64,000 nucleotides of DNA from Paenibacillus sp. PL2-23 (GTDB taxonomy: Bacteria > Bacillota > Bacilli > Paenibacillales > Paenibacillaceae), in NCBI RefSeq assembly GCF_040834005.1, contig NZ_CP162129.1, positions 2,938,001 through 3,002,000 on the forward strand, given 5' to 3'. Position numbers and translations under genes: made by a program. Shown one piece after another: positions 8,624-17,006 of the stretch (positions within the stretch are counted from its first letter, which is position 1; each line of letters opens with the position of its first letter). The notes beneath the pieces are model-generated. The model worked only from the letters and a program-made list of their open reading frames with translations. It was not told the origin of the DNA and made no database searches.

Positions 8624-8660
8624 CAAAAAATGCGGTACAGGGATTCCCTGTACCGCTTCT
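8624..8660. terminator. bidirectional terminator after nosF
   Basis: GCGGTACAGGGA at 8632-8643 pairs perfectly with TCCCTGTACCGC at 8645-8656. An A run precedes it and T-rich sequence follows, so it can serve the convergent YtkA-like gene too. Confidence 0.85.
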
Positions 8661-8669
8661 TGGCGTCTC

Positions 8670-9179
8670 TTAATGATGATGATGACCGCCCGCCTCCGGC
8701 GCTGCTTCACCAGACTGCTGAGCCTCTTCCAATTGGATTAATTGCTCGACGGCATGAGTGCCGATGGCAAAGCGCTTGGCAGGCATAATCAGATCGTCAC
8801 CCGACTGAACCTTTGTCTGGACGACATAAATTCCTTCCTCCGGCGCCGCGTAAGGGGCGGAATAGATGCCGGGGGAGCTTTCAACTGCTGGAACGGCAAT
8901 GGCGTCATCCTTATGGCCATCCGGCCAAAATAGAAATTCAGCGTATTCGGCTCCCGTTACCAGCTCGCCATTCTTCTTCACTTCAACCGTAAATGCGGAA
9001 TCAACGCCAACTTGGAACCGATCTGGCATCCTCATGTCAATGGTGACATGAGGATGGAGGCCTTTCTCATCCGTGCCCTCTGGCGTCTTGGCCGTGCAAG
9101 CGCTTAGTGATGCAAGGAGTAAAAGGCTGATGCTTCCGGTAGCTATGAGCCCCTTGTATTTGAATCCCAACATATTCAT
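8670..9179 (-). CDS. YtkA/FixH-like lipoprotein
   Basis: The 169-residue protein has a lipobox ASLSAC (C28) and an immunoglobulin-like YtkA domain: VTIDMRMPDRFQVG, then FTVEVKKNGE, EYAEFLFWPDG and the closing GIYVVQTKV. Such domains are found in copper and cytochrome oxidase assembly proteins. The protein ends in a glutamine/alanine stretch and four histidines, a probable metal-binding tail. ATG 9179 follows AAGGAG by five bases; the longer frame lacks this site. It is the second gene after the PepSY protein with a 13-base gap. Confidence 0.8.
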   Translation of the reverse strand: MNMLGFKYKGLIATGSISLLLLASLSACTAKTPEGTDEKGLHPHVTIDMRMPDRFQVGVDSAFTVEVKKNGELVTGAEYAEFLFWPDGHKDDAIAVPAVESSPGIYSAPYAAPEEGIYVVQTKVQSGDDLIMPAKRFAIGTHAVEQLIQLEEAQQSGEAAPEAGGHHHH

Positions 9180-9192
9180 TCTGCTCCTTCCG

Positions 9193-10617
9193 TTAAACCG
9201 AAAACCAAGCCCGAAGCGGCTTGAATCGACGAATAATAAATAAATCAAGCACGAGGACGATGAGAATCGAAATGCCGACAAGCGGCATGATCGCTCCGCA
9301 TATCAGCATGATGACCAGAACGCCGATCGTCACTTTTTTATTTTTTGGATTGGAAGGAGCACCCAGCTTGCCGTCCGGCTTCCGTTTTTTCCACATGACA
9401 TAGGAGCTGATCGCGACTAGAATTAAACCCAGACACGCGATTAAGCCCAGCAATTGATTCGGCCAACCGAACAAACGGCCTTCATGGAAGGCGATTCCAT
9501 ACGTAATGAGCTTGCCCAGTACACCGTAATCGGCAAACCGGACGTCGGTCAGCACAGCGCCGCTGTATGCATCGACATGAAGGGTGGCGCTGTTGCCTGG
9601 CGTTGCATGAGCAGTTGAGATGGTGTACACGCCTTTGTCGCCATTAGGCAATGTCAGGGTATAGGGCTTGGCGACGTTCTTCGTATCGGCAATAAGCGCC
9701 GCGTCGTCGACGCCAAGCTTCATATAACCGCCTGGAGCAGACTCTGGCACGGGAAGGCTTTCTGCCGCCCATGGCAGATCCTCGGCAATATCGCTTGCAA
9801 CCGTCACGGATTCCGGCTTGGCTCCAAAGCTGTAAGCAAAGTTCGGAGCGTTCGTATTCGTGGAATTCGCGAGCTTATCGATTCTGGGTCCCATGATGCC
9901 CGACCAGGGCAATCCGCCGAGAATAATGAGTATAAGCACGATCGAAATCCAGAAGGCCGGCACGGCGTGCACGTCACGCCAGAATTGACGGCTGCCCGGC
10001 TTGCTCAGTCGAGGGAGCACGGTGCCCCAAATCGCACCTTTGCCCCTAGGCCACCATAGATAAAGTCCCGTCAACAGTAAAACAATGGCCCAGCAAGCCG
10101 CAAGCTCGACAAGGCGGTTGGCGACCGTACCGCCGATCACCAGCTCGCTGTGCAGCTTCTTGAAGAAGGCGGAGAACGTCTTGCTGGTATCCAACATCCC
10201 CAGCACGTTGCCGGTATAGGGATCAACGTACATCGTTGTAGGCGCACCGTTCCGAATCGCCGACATCTTGTACGAGGCGGAAGGAGAGTCCGGCAGCGTA
10301 ACCGAGGAGATAGTTGTGTCTGGATAAGCTTTGAGCGTCTTCGCGATAATCGCTTCCGTGCTCATAGGCGTCTCGCCAACCTCTCGCACGGTCAGCATAT
10401 CCTTGTACATCACATTTTCAATTTGCGGCTTGAAGAGATACACGCCGCCGCTGAACGCCAGAATAATCAGAAATGGCGCAAACAGGATTCCGGCGTAGAA
10501 GTGCCACCTCCAAACCGCTTGATAGATGGCTTGCCGTGTTCCGGCCGCCGTCCTCTGCTTGATCAGACTTTCATTCTTGTGCAAGCTTTCCGTTGGCATA
10601 ACGCTCATGCTCTTCAA
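9193..10617 (-). CDS. PepSY-domain transmembrane protein
   Basis: The 474-residue protein has the layout of PepSY-associated membrane proteins (PiuB/DUF groups): an N-terminal helix after WRWHFYAGILFAPF, a PepSY domain outside, LHSELVIGG with paired helices and TGLYLWWPRG, a second PepSY-like segment and C-terminal helices around LITYGIAFHEGRLFG. Conserved His residues on helix ends are the pattern of heme- or metal-linked ferric-reductase-like systems. The TTG at 10617 is preceded by AAAGGA; ATG 10608 is an alternative. It heads a two-gene operon with the YtkA-like lipoprotein. Confidence 0.85.
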   Translation of the reverse strand: MKSMSVMPTESLHKNESLIKQRTAAGTRQAIYQAVWRWHFYAGILFAPFLIILAFSGGVYLFKPQIENVMYKDMLTVREVGETPMSTEAIIAKTLKAYPDTTISSVTLPDSPSASYKMSAIRNGAPTTMYVDPYTGNVLGMLDTSKTFSAFFKKLHSELVIGGTVANRLVELAACWAIVLLLTGLYLWWPRGKGAIWGTVLPRLSKPGSRQFWRDVHAVPAFWISIVLILIILGGLPWSGIMGPRIDKLANSTNTNAPNFAYSFGAKPESVTVASDIAEDLPWAAESLPVPESAPGGYMKLGVDDAALIADTKNVAKPYTLTLPNGDKGVYTISTAHATPGNSATLHVDAYSGAVLTDVRFADYGVLGKLITYGIAFHEGRLFGWPNQLLGLIACLGLILVAISSYVMWKKRKPDGKLGAPSNPKNKKVTIGVLVIMLICGAIMPLVGISILIVLVLDLFIIRRFKPLRAWFSV

Positions 10618-10669
10618 TCATTCCTTTCGTATACATACGAACATATTAGAGCATGACAAGGAAATTCAC

Positions 10670-10687
10670 ATGACTCAATGGGGCTAT
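10670..10687. promoter_or_regulatory. second copy of the 18-bp dyad motif
   Basis: ATGACTCAATGGGGCTAT matches the element at 5014-5031 in 16 of 18 positions and lies at nearly the same distance (53 bases) from the start codon of the leftward gene. It is the only other copy noticed by eye. Confidence 0.5.
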
Positions 10688-10818
10688 TGCCGAACATAAT
10701 TATTAAAGATTAGTGACAACTTGAATGATCTGTTTCCGTCATGGTATGGTACGGGTACAATGAAATGAGACATCGGTCAGTAGCGCTGAAGCAGGACCGA
10801 GCCAGAGGAGTGTTAGGG

Positions 10819-11265
10819 ATGAAGAGGAAATGGACATTGTGGGTATTGGCTATCAGCTTGTTTATGCTGCCAGGCTGCGGCATATTGGAGACGGTGGACA
10901 ACAGTCTGACCTTCGCAACGGAGACATCCACCTATATGAATGAGGTGTCAGAATTCGGCCAAGAGGTCAACACGATGGCCCAGCAGGCATTAACGGATGT
11001 TGAAGCGCGGACCGAGCTGAAGGAGCGGATGCTGGCACTCAAGGAGCAGATTGTGCAATACGCGAACCTGCAGGTGCCGGATTACGCCAAGGAGCTTCAT
11101 GGGCAGATTGTATCCTACAACGAGACGCTGCAGCAAAGCCTTGACAAGGCGCTTGCCAATATCGAGCAGGGCAAAGCCGCTCTTGAGGCGACAGGCATTC
11201 CTGAAACGCTGAACAAAATCAATGAGCTGCTAGGCCAGCTTAATGACTTAAATCCTAGTCGATAA
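10819..11265 (+). CDS. DUF6376 family lipoprotein
   Basis: The 148-residue lipoprotein has a lipobox LFMLPGC and then a long helical region: ETVDNSLTFATETSTYMNEV, followed by AQQALTDVEARTELKERM and a heptad-like C-terminal half. This matches the Bacillus DUF6376 lipoproteins, whose function is unknown. The ATG at 10819 follows GTTAGGG; the frame extends upstream to 10741, but that part is unlike the family and overlaps the likely promoter (TACAAT near 10758). Confidence 0.8.
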   Translation: MKRKWTLWVLAISLFMLPGCGILETVDNSLTFATETSTYMNEVSEFGQEVNTMAQQALTDVEARTELKERMLALKEQIVQYANLQVPDYAKELHGQIVSYNETLQQSLDKALANIEQGKAALEATGIPETLNKINELLGQLNDLNPSR

Positions 11266-11304
11266 CCGAACGGGATCCACACAACCAAGGAGAGTGCAAC
11301 AGTA

Positions 11305-12489
11305 TTGGCATCAACGTCTAACGCATCCGATTCACTTTCGTCCAAATATCGTCTAGGCACCTTGCTGCTGGTGGTTATTGTAGCCGGCATGAGCCAAGGG
11401 CTTCTGCTTCCGCTGCTATCCATTCTATTGGAGGACGCGGGCGTGTCCTCAGACATGAACGGCATCAATTCCGCCGCGATGTACATCGGCATTTTTGCCA
11501 CCATGTTTTTCATCGAGAAGCCCGTCAGCCGCTTTGGCTACCGAACCGTCATCATCGCCGGCATGTCGATTGTGATCGCCGCGACGCTGCTCTTCCCGTT
11601 GACCCAATCGCTGACGATCTGGTTCATCCTGCGGCTGCTTGTCGGAGTGGGGGACAGCTCGCTGCATTACGCGACCCAGCTCTGGATCGTCAGCTCCAGT
11701 CCCAAGGAGCGCCGGGGGCAATATATATCGTTATATGGCATGTCGTACGGCATTGGCTTCAGCTTGGGGCCGCTTGGCATCAACCTGCTTCCGCTGGGAA
11801 AAGCGATTCCATTCGTGATTACCAGCGCTTTTTTTGTGCTGGTGCTTCTGCTTGTGCTGCGAATGAGCAATGAATTTCCGGAACGGGCAATCAGGGGGGA
11901 AGTCAGCGAGAACCGCTTCTTGAGGACGTATCGCATCGCATGGTTCGTACTCATCCCAAGCTTCCTGTACGGTTTAATGGAAGCGTCGATGAACACCAGC
12001 TTCCCACTGTACGGCTTAAGAATCGACCTCAGCCAGCAATGGATTTCGCTGCTCCTGCTTGCATTTGGCGCAGGCAGCCTTATTCTGCAGCTGCCGCTTG
12101 GCATGTGGAGCGATCGGATGGGACGCAAGCCCATCCTCATCGGCTGCGGCCTGATTGGCGCCATTGCCTTCCTGTGCATTCCCGCAGCGGGAGGAGAGCT
12201 CCTGCTCCTCTTCCTCTTATTTATGATCGCGGGCGGCGTGGTCGGATCCTTCTATTCACTGGGACTCGCTTACGCTGCTGACTTGCTGCCGAGGTCGATC
12301 CTGCCGGCGGCTAATGTCATTGCATCGATTCATTTCAGCGTGGGCAGCATTCTGGGTCCAACGCTTGGCGGGTTCGGCATTCGTTACCTTTCTATTCACA
12401 GCGTCTTCTTGTTCCTTGGCGGCTCGTTTCTTCTCTTCGCGCTGCTCGGATTTATATTTCGCCCGGCGGCGAAGCAGCAGGAGGCCTGA
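11305..12489 (+). CDS. MFS transporter
   Basis: The 394-residue integral membrane protein has about 12 helices and the major-facilitator loop motif DRMGRKPILIG between helices in the second half. The first half carries the related EKPVSRFGYRTVII. It is a drug/sugar-type exporter by general look; substrate unknown. The start is a TTG preceded by AAGGAGAG. It ends only five bases from a convergent MFS gene. Confidence 0.85.
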   Translation: MASTSNASDSLSSKYRLGTLLLVVIVAGMSQGLLLPLLSILLEDAGVSSDMNGINSAAMYIGIFATMFFIEKPVSRFGYRTVIIAGMSIVIAATLLFPLTQSLTIWFILRLLVGVGDSSLHYATQLWIVSSSPKERRGQYISLYGMSYGIGFSLGPLGINLLPLGKAIPFVITSAFFVLVLLLVLRMSNEFPERAIRGEVSENRFLRTYRIAWFVLIPSFLYGLMEASMNTSFPLYGLRIDLSQQWISLLLLAFGAGSLILQLPLGMWSDRMGRKPILIGCGLIGAIAFLCIPAAGGELLLLFLLFMIAGGVVGSFYSLGLAYAADLLPRSILPAANVIASIHFSVGSILGPTLGGFGIRYLSIHSVFLFLGGSFLLFALLGFIFRPAAKQQEA

Positions 12490-12494
12490 CCTCC

Positions 12495-13772
12495 TTATTG
12501 AATTTGAGCGGGCGGTTTAATAAGGAAGAACACGAGCGCAAGCGTAACAAGGGACAGCGAAGACACGGATATGAATACAAGGCGATGGGATTGATCCATC
12601 ATCCAGCCGAACAGCGGCGGTCCAAACGCCACCCCAAGAAACCGGAGGCAATTGTAGAGAGAGGTAATCATGCCGCGCTCACTTTTGTCTACGGCCCCTG
12701 TAATCATGGTGTTCAAGCAGGGCAGAAGCAAGCCCGTTCCAATGCTGCTAAGCGTCAGGAGTCCAATAAACACATACAGGTTCTGGAGAAAAAAGATAGC
12801 TGAGGCAAGCGCAACCGTCATTGTCAACAAGCCCAGGTTGATGAGAAGGCGGATGAGCTTGCCGTTTTTTTTGATCAGACTTCCCGTTGTATAGGAAGTG
12901 ATGACCATGCCGAGCAGGGGGATGGCAAGTATCAGCCCTTTCTTCACCCCCTCGATCCGATACGGGTCCACTTCCAGGATGTTGGATAGATAGAACAAGA
13001 CGCCGAACAGAATAAACAAGCCAAGCGATCCCGCAAAAAACGAAGCGATCAGCCAGCGTCCTTTCTCCTTGAACAGGCTGCCGACTTTTTGCAAATATAC
13101 GCCCAGCTTCTGCTTGTGATCATGCTTCGGCTCCTTAATCAGGAACAAAACAGCCGCTAGCGACAAGGCGCAAAAGACGGGAAAAGCAAAAAACGACGCA
13201 TACCATACGATAAGCGCAAGCAAGGAACCGATGATGGGACTGAGCACCTTGCCGGCGCCATTGGAGGCTTCTGTCAAGCCAAGTGCTTTGCTTTCCGTTG
13301 CCCCATCATACAAATCACCCACCAAGGCCATCGCAATGGGCGCCGTGCCAGCCGCCGCCATGCCCTGTATGGCCCTGGAGATAATAATAACGGTATAGGA
13401 TTGCCAGATCGCTCCCATCCCCGCAAGCACTCCTGCAGCGCCATAAATAATAAGAGCGGGAATGATGATGGCTTTCCGGCCAAGCTGGTCGGATAAGTAC
13501 CCGATGATGGGAATAAACAATCCAGCAGCCAGCGAAAAGATGGAAATGACCAAGCTGCTCTGGAATTTCGTAATACCCAAAGCGTTCTGCAGCTCCGGAA
13601 GCACGGGCACGAGCATGGAATTGCCGAACACGAGCACCATCGGTATAGAAGCGATTGCCGCAAATTCTAGGATACGTCCCTTGGCGCCTCCGCCAGAGCG
13701 GGACGTCATATCTGTCATCTCTCTTTTGCTCTGAAAAGACATGTTGAGCTTACGGGATTTCGTGTTCTGCAT
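12495..13772 (-). CDS. MFS drug-efflux-type transporter
   Basis: The 425-residue protein has the antiporter features of the 12-helix Bmr/Tet-like group: GYLSDQLGRKAIIIPAL in loop 2-3 and a proline/glycine-rich helix 5 segment (ASNGAGKVLSPIIGSLLA). It probably exports small molecules by proton antiport; no specific substrate can be given. The ATG at 13772 follows GAGGAG at 13 bases; a further in-frame ATG lies ten residues in. It is convergent with the previous gene and divergent from the next, also MFS. Confidence 0.87.
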   Translation of the reverse strand: MQNTKSRKLNMSFQSKREMTDMTSRSGGGAKGRILEFAAIASIPMVLVFGNSMLVPVLPELQNALGITKFQSSLVISIFSLAAGLFIPIIGYLSDQLGRKAIIIPALIIYGAAGVLAGMGAIWQSYTVIIISRAIQGMAAAGTAPIAMALVGDLYDGATESKALGLTEASNGAGKVLSPIIGSLLALIVWYASFFAFPVFCALSLAAVLFLIKEPKHDHKQKLGVYLQKVGSLFKEKGRWLIASFFAGSLGLFILFGVLFYLSNILEVDPYRIEGVKKGLILAIPLLGMVITSYTTGSLIKKNGKLIRLLINLGLLTMTVALASAIFFLQNLYVFIGLLTLSSIGTGLLLPCLNTMITGAVDKSERGMITSLYNCLRFLGVAFGPPLFGWMMDQSHRLVFISVSSLSLVTLALVFFLIKPPAQIQ

Positions 13773-13845
13773 ATAGCGTCTGGGCTCCTCTTCTTCTCTG
13801 CATCCAGCATCTGTTCATCACTATAGGATTTGTAAGTAAGGAGGG

Positions 13846-15204
13846 GTGTATACATCACTTATATTTGGTATTGACAGCGTGCTGATTGAGGCGTACGATA
13901 ACGATTATTGTTCATCCGGAGAGGTGGAGATTACCATAGACAGTCCTATCGAATTATCGCGTGGCCGGCAGGACCGCTTTGTCCCGGAGGACCGGGAGAG
14001 ACTATACAAACGCACGTTATGGACGGTTGTCGCGTCCCAGCTGTTCGGTGGAGCCGGCCTAGCGGCAGGCATTACTGTCGGGGCTTTATTAGCCCAGGAT
14101 ATGCTGGGGACGGACCGATACGCGGGCATCCCAACGGCTTTGCTTACGCTTGGCTCCGCGCTTGCTTCGCTGCTGGTGGGACGTCTATCCGGCAAATACG
14201 GCAGGCGCAACGGACTTGCGGGGGGATTTTTTGCAGGGGCTGTGGGAGCAGCGGGTATTGTGGCGGCAGCGATGCTGGAGCATGTAGCGCTGCTGTTCAT
14301 ATCCTTATTCATATACGGCTCAGGCACGGCCTCCAATCTCATTGCCCGCTATGCGGGAACGGATCTGGCATTGCCCCATCAGCGTGCGACTGCCGTCAGT
14401 ATCGCGTTGGTATCCACAACCTTCGGCGCTGTTGCCGGACCCAATCTAGTGGGCGTCATGGGGCAGTTCGCGGAAGCTGTGAACGTCCCACGACTGGCTG
14501 GACCCTTCATGCTGGCAGGGGTTGCCTTCCTGCTGGCGGGAACGGTACTGTTCGTGCTGCTTCGTCCAGATCCGCTAATTGCAGCGAAGGCTCTAGCGAA
14601 ATTGGAGGAAAAACAAGCTAGTGGCGGGCACTTAAACGGACATTCCGCAAAAGGCGTCGTGCTTGGCGCTACGATTATGGTGCTCACGCAAATTGTAATG
14701 GTCGCCATCATGACAATGACTCCGGTACATATGCAGCATCACGGCCATGGATTAAACGAGGTTGGACTTGTTATCGGCATTCATGTCGGCGCCATGTTCC
14801 TGCCGTCGCTCATAACGGGGAGGCTGATCGACAAGCTGGGGAGACTCGTTATGGCTTGCGTGTCCGGCGGCATATTGCTTGCTGCCGGCTTGCTCGCGGC
14901 ATTCGGTCCCGCCCATTCCATGCTATCGTTGATTGCGGCGCTTGCGCTGCTGGGTTTGGGATGGAATTTGGGCCTCATTAGCGGCACGGCGTTAATCGTC
15001 GATTCCACCACGCCAGACAATCGGGCCAAGACGCAGGGCACAATCGACGTATTTGTGGCATTGGCAGGCGCGTCGGGAGGCGCGTTATCGGGGGTGGTGG
15101 CCGCGTATACAAGCTATGCTGTGCTGTCCCTTGCAGGAGGACTGCTGTCATTAATTCTTATACCTGTTGTCATCTGGTCGCAGCGGGTTCGCGCGGACGC
15201 TTAA
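13846..15204 (+). CDS. MFS transporter
   Basis: About 12 transmembrane helices are seen, with VGRLSGKYGRRNGLAG in loop 2-3. A long hydrophilic N-terminus precedes the first helix. The start is unclear. GTG 13846 is only two bases from AAGGAGG, while a good sigma-A-like promoter lies inside this segment (TTGACA 13871-13876 and TACGAT 13894-13899, spacer 17). GTG 13924 is the next in-frame start. Either the promoter is fortuitous or the protein is about 26 residues shorter. Substrate unknown. Confidence 0.8.
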   Translation: MYTSLIFGIDSVLIEAYDNDYCSSGEVEITIDSPIELSRGRQDRFVPEDRERLYKRTLWTVVASQLFGGAGLAAGITVGALLAQDMLGTDRYAGIPTALLTLGSALASLLVGRLSGKYGRRNGLAGGFFAGAVGAAGIVAAAMLEHVALLFISLFIYGSGTASNLIARYAGTDLALPHQRATAVSIALVSTTFGAVAGPNLVGVMGQFAEAVNVPRLAGPFMLAGVAFLLAGTVLFVLLRPDPLIAAKALAKLEEKQASGGHLNGHSAKGVVLGATIMVLTQIVMVAIMTMTPVHMQHHGHGLNEVGLVIGIHVGAMFLPSLITGRLIDKLGRLVMACVSGGILLAAGLLAAFGPAHSMLSLIAALALLGLGWNLGLISGTALIVDSTTPDNRAKTQGTIDVFVALAGASGGALSGVVAAYTSYAVLSLAGGLLSLILIPVVIWSQRVRADA

Positions 15205-15244
15205 CATAAGCCATCATTTTGCGTTATTATGAATAATTCCGGAT

Positions 15245-15280
15245 GGAAGGGGAGGTGCGCTGAGCACCTCTCCTTCTTCC
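15245..15280 (+). terminator. intrinsic terminator-like hairpin
   Basis: GGAAGGGGAGGTGC at 15245-15258 pairs with GCACCTCTCCTTCTTCC at 15264-15280 with a few wobbles. The pyrimidine-rich 3' arm serves as a weak T tract. Confidence 0.55.
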
Positions 15281-15352
15281 ATTGGCATGAGGGGGAGGGT
15301 ATACTAGGAACCATACCATGCTTGCATTCGCTCGACAGAAAGGGAGTAGATT

Positions 15353-15949
15353 ATGTTTCTAAGAAGAGAGAGCTTGAAGGAGTATATCCGTCTGTATCCC
15401 GTTGTCAGTATTCTGCTGATCCTTAATATCGTCATGTTCATCTTATTAGAATGGGATGGTTCCTCCACGAGTCAACGGACCCTGCTGGAATTTGGGGCGA
15501 TGAGCAACTTTCCGGGATATACCGAGCCCTGGCATTTTGTAAGCGCGATGTTTCTCCACATAGGATTTATGCATTTGCTGATGAACGGCTTTGCCCTGTA
15601 TGTATTTGCCGCGCCGCTTGAACGAATGTTGGGGCGATGGAGGTTTGCCTTGCTGTATCTCGTCTCTGGAATAATTGGCAACGCAGTCAGCTTGGTTGCG
15701 CAGCAGGAGGCATTTATCGGCGCTGGAGCGTCCGGTGCAATCTATGGCGTGTACGCGGCTTATGTGTATTTGTCATTGTTTCATAAAACAGCTTTCGGAC
15801 ACCATAATGCCAGCACCATTCAGACGATAGTCGTTGTTGGTGTCATCTATTCCATCATCACTCCCAATGTCGATCTCTACGCCCATCTTGGGGGCTTTGT
15901 TGGGGGTTTTCTGATGACGACGCTATACGTCCAATTCCGTAGAAGATAA
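15353..15949 (+). CDS. rhomboid family intramembrane serine protease
   Basis: The 198-residue protein has six helices and the complete rhomboid set: HIGFMHLLMNGFAL (the H-x3-N oxyanion helix), GAGASGAIYG with the nucleophilic serine, and the catalytic histidine in LYAHLGGFVGGF. Rhomboids cut membrane proteins within their helices. It is a minimal six-helix form without an added domain. ATG 15353 follows AAAGGGAG. LysR starts 20 bases downstream, so the two are likely cotranscribed. Confidence 0.93.
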   Translation: MFLRRESLKEYIRLYPVVSILLILNIVMFILLEWDGSSTSQRTLLEFGAMSNFPGYTEPWHFVSAMFLHIGFMHLLMNGFALYVFAAPLERMLGRWRFALLYLVSGIIGNAVSLVAQQEAFIGAGASGAIYGVYAAYVYLSLFHKTAFGHHNASTIQTIVVVGVIYSIITPNVDLYAHLGGFVGGFLMTTLYVQFRRR

Positions 15950-15969
15950 GAGGAGAAAGGAAATAGACG

Positions 15970-16875
15970 ATGACGCTGCAGCAGCTGAAATATATCATTG
16001 AGGTCGCCAATCGCGGCTCGATTAATGAAGCGGCCAAGAGGCTCTTCATCTCGCAGCCCAGCCTATCGAACGCGATTAAGGATTTGGAGGATGAGCTCCA
16101 TATATCGATATTTGAACGGACGAACAAAGGGATCACTTTGTCGAAGGAGGGTGTAGAGTTTCTAAGCTATGCCCGCCAAGTGGTGGAGCAGGCCGAGCTG
16201 TTGGAGTCGCGGTATCTGAACGTCAAGCCCTCCAAGCAGCATTTTTCAGTATCGACCCAGCACTACGCATTTGCCGTGAACGCCTTCGTGAAACTCGTGA
16301 AGCAGTATGGATATGAGGAATACGAGCTTGCGCTGCGCGAGACCAAGACGTATGAAATTATCGAGGACGTCCGAACGATGAGAAGCGAGATTGGCATTCT
16401 GTACCTGAACGAGTTCAATGAGAAAGTGATCAACAAGCTGTTAAAGGCGGGGAATTTGCAGTTTACCAGTCTGTTCACGGCCAAGCCGCATGTCTTCATC
16501 AGTGTACATAATCCCCTCGCCAGGCAGTCGATGATTACGATCGAGGAGCTGCAGGATTATCCATGTCTGAGCTTTGATCAAGGCGAATACAATTCGTTCC
16601 ATTTCTCAGAGGAAATATTAAGCACGCTCACCCACAAGAAGAGTATTCGAGTCAACGACCGCGCTACGCTGTTCAATCTGCTTATCGGCTTGAACGGCTA
16701 TACGATCTCAACAGGCGTGCTCAGCAGGGACTTGAACGGAAATGATATTATTCCCGTGCCGCTCGACATCCAGGAGAGCATTCATGTCGGCTGGATCTCG
16801 CACCGCAATCTGTCTCTTTCCTTGCTTGGCACGGCTTATATTGACGCTCTCAAGGAGGCAACCTCGCAAGCTTAG
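15970..16875 (+). CDS. LysR-family transcriptional regulator, probably controlling metE
   Basis: The 301-residue protein has the LysR helix-turn-helix (MTLQQLKYIIEVANRGS...ISQPSLSNAIKDLE) in residues 1-60 and a periplasmic-binding-like effector domain. It sits directly upstream of metE in the same orientation. The intervening 131 bases hold a dyad like the MET-box described for the MtaR/MetR regulators of streptococci, so control of methionine synthesis is a reasonable inference. The effector (homocysteine in related systems) cannot be read from sequence. Confidence 0.88.
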   Translation: MTLQQLKYIIEVANRGSINEAAKRLFISQPSLSNAIKDLEDELHISIFERTNKGITLSKEGVEFLSYARQVVEQAELLESRYLNVKPSKQHFSVSTQHYAFAVNAFVKLVKQYGYEEYELALRETKTYEIIEDVRTMRSEIGILYLNEFNEKVINKLLKAGNLQFTSLFTAKPHVFISVHNPLARQSMITIEELQDYPCLSFDQGEYNSFHFSEEILSTLTHKKSIRVNDRATLFNLLIGLNGYTISTGVLSRDLNGNDIIPVPLDIQESIHVGWISHRNLSLSLLGTAYIDALKEATSQA

Positions 16876-16905
16876 GCGGGGCATATGACCTTAATATAGC
16901 CTTGA

Positions 16906-16922
16906 TATAGTTTTTGGCTATA
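16906..16922 (+). promoter_or_regulatory. MET-box-like dyad upstream of metE
   Basis: TATAGTTTTTGGCTATA has the outer arms and 17-bp length of the streptococcal MET-box TATAGTTTNAAACTATA, with three inner mismatches. Further TATAG and TATAGTTATA copies flank it (16895-16938), as is common for LysR-type sites. No S-box or T-box RNA was found; the 131-base gap leaves little room for one. Confidence 0.5.
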
Positions 16923-17006
16923 GCAGGGTATAGTTATATTCAGTTACTTCCAGCCATCCATTTCATGTTATCTTTCTTGTAACAAATGGATTGGGAGAGT
17001 GACAAG

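Noticed and set aside
16876..17006. SAM riboswitch (S-box) or T-box before metE
   Set aside because: The gap is short and lacks the kink-turn, pseudoknot and terminator pattern of an S-box and the T-box TGGNACCGCG-type sequence.
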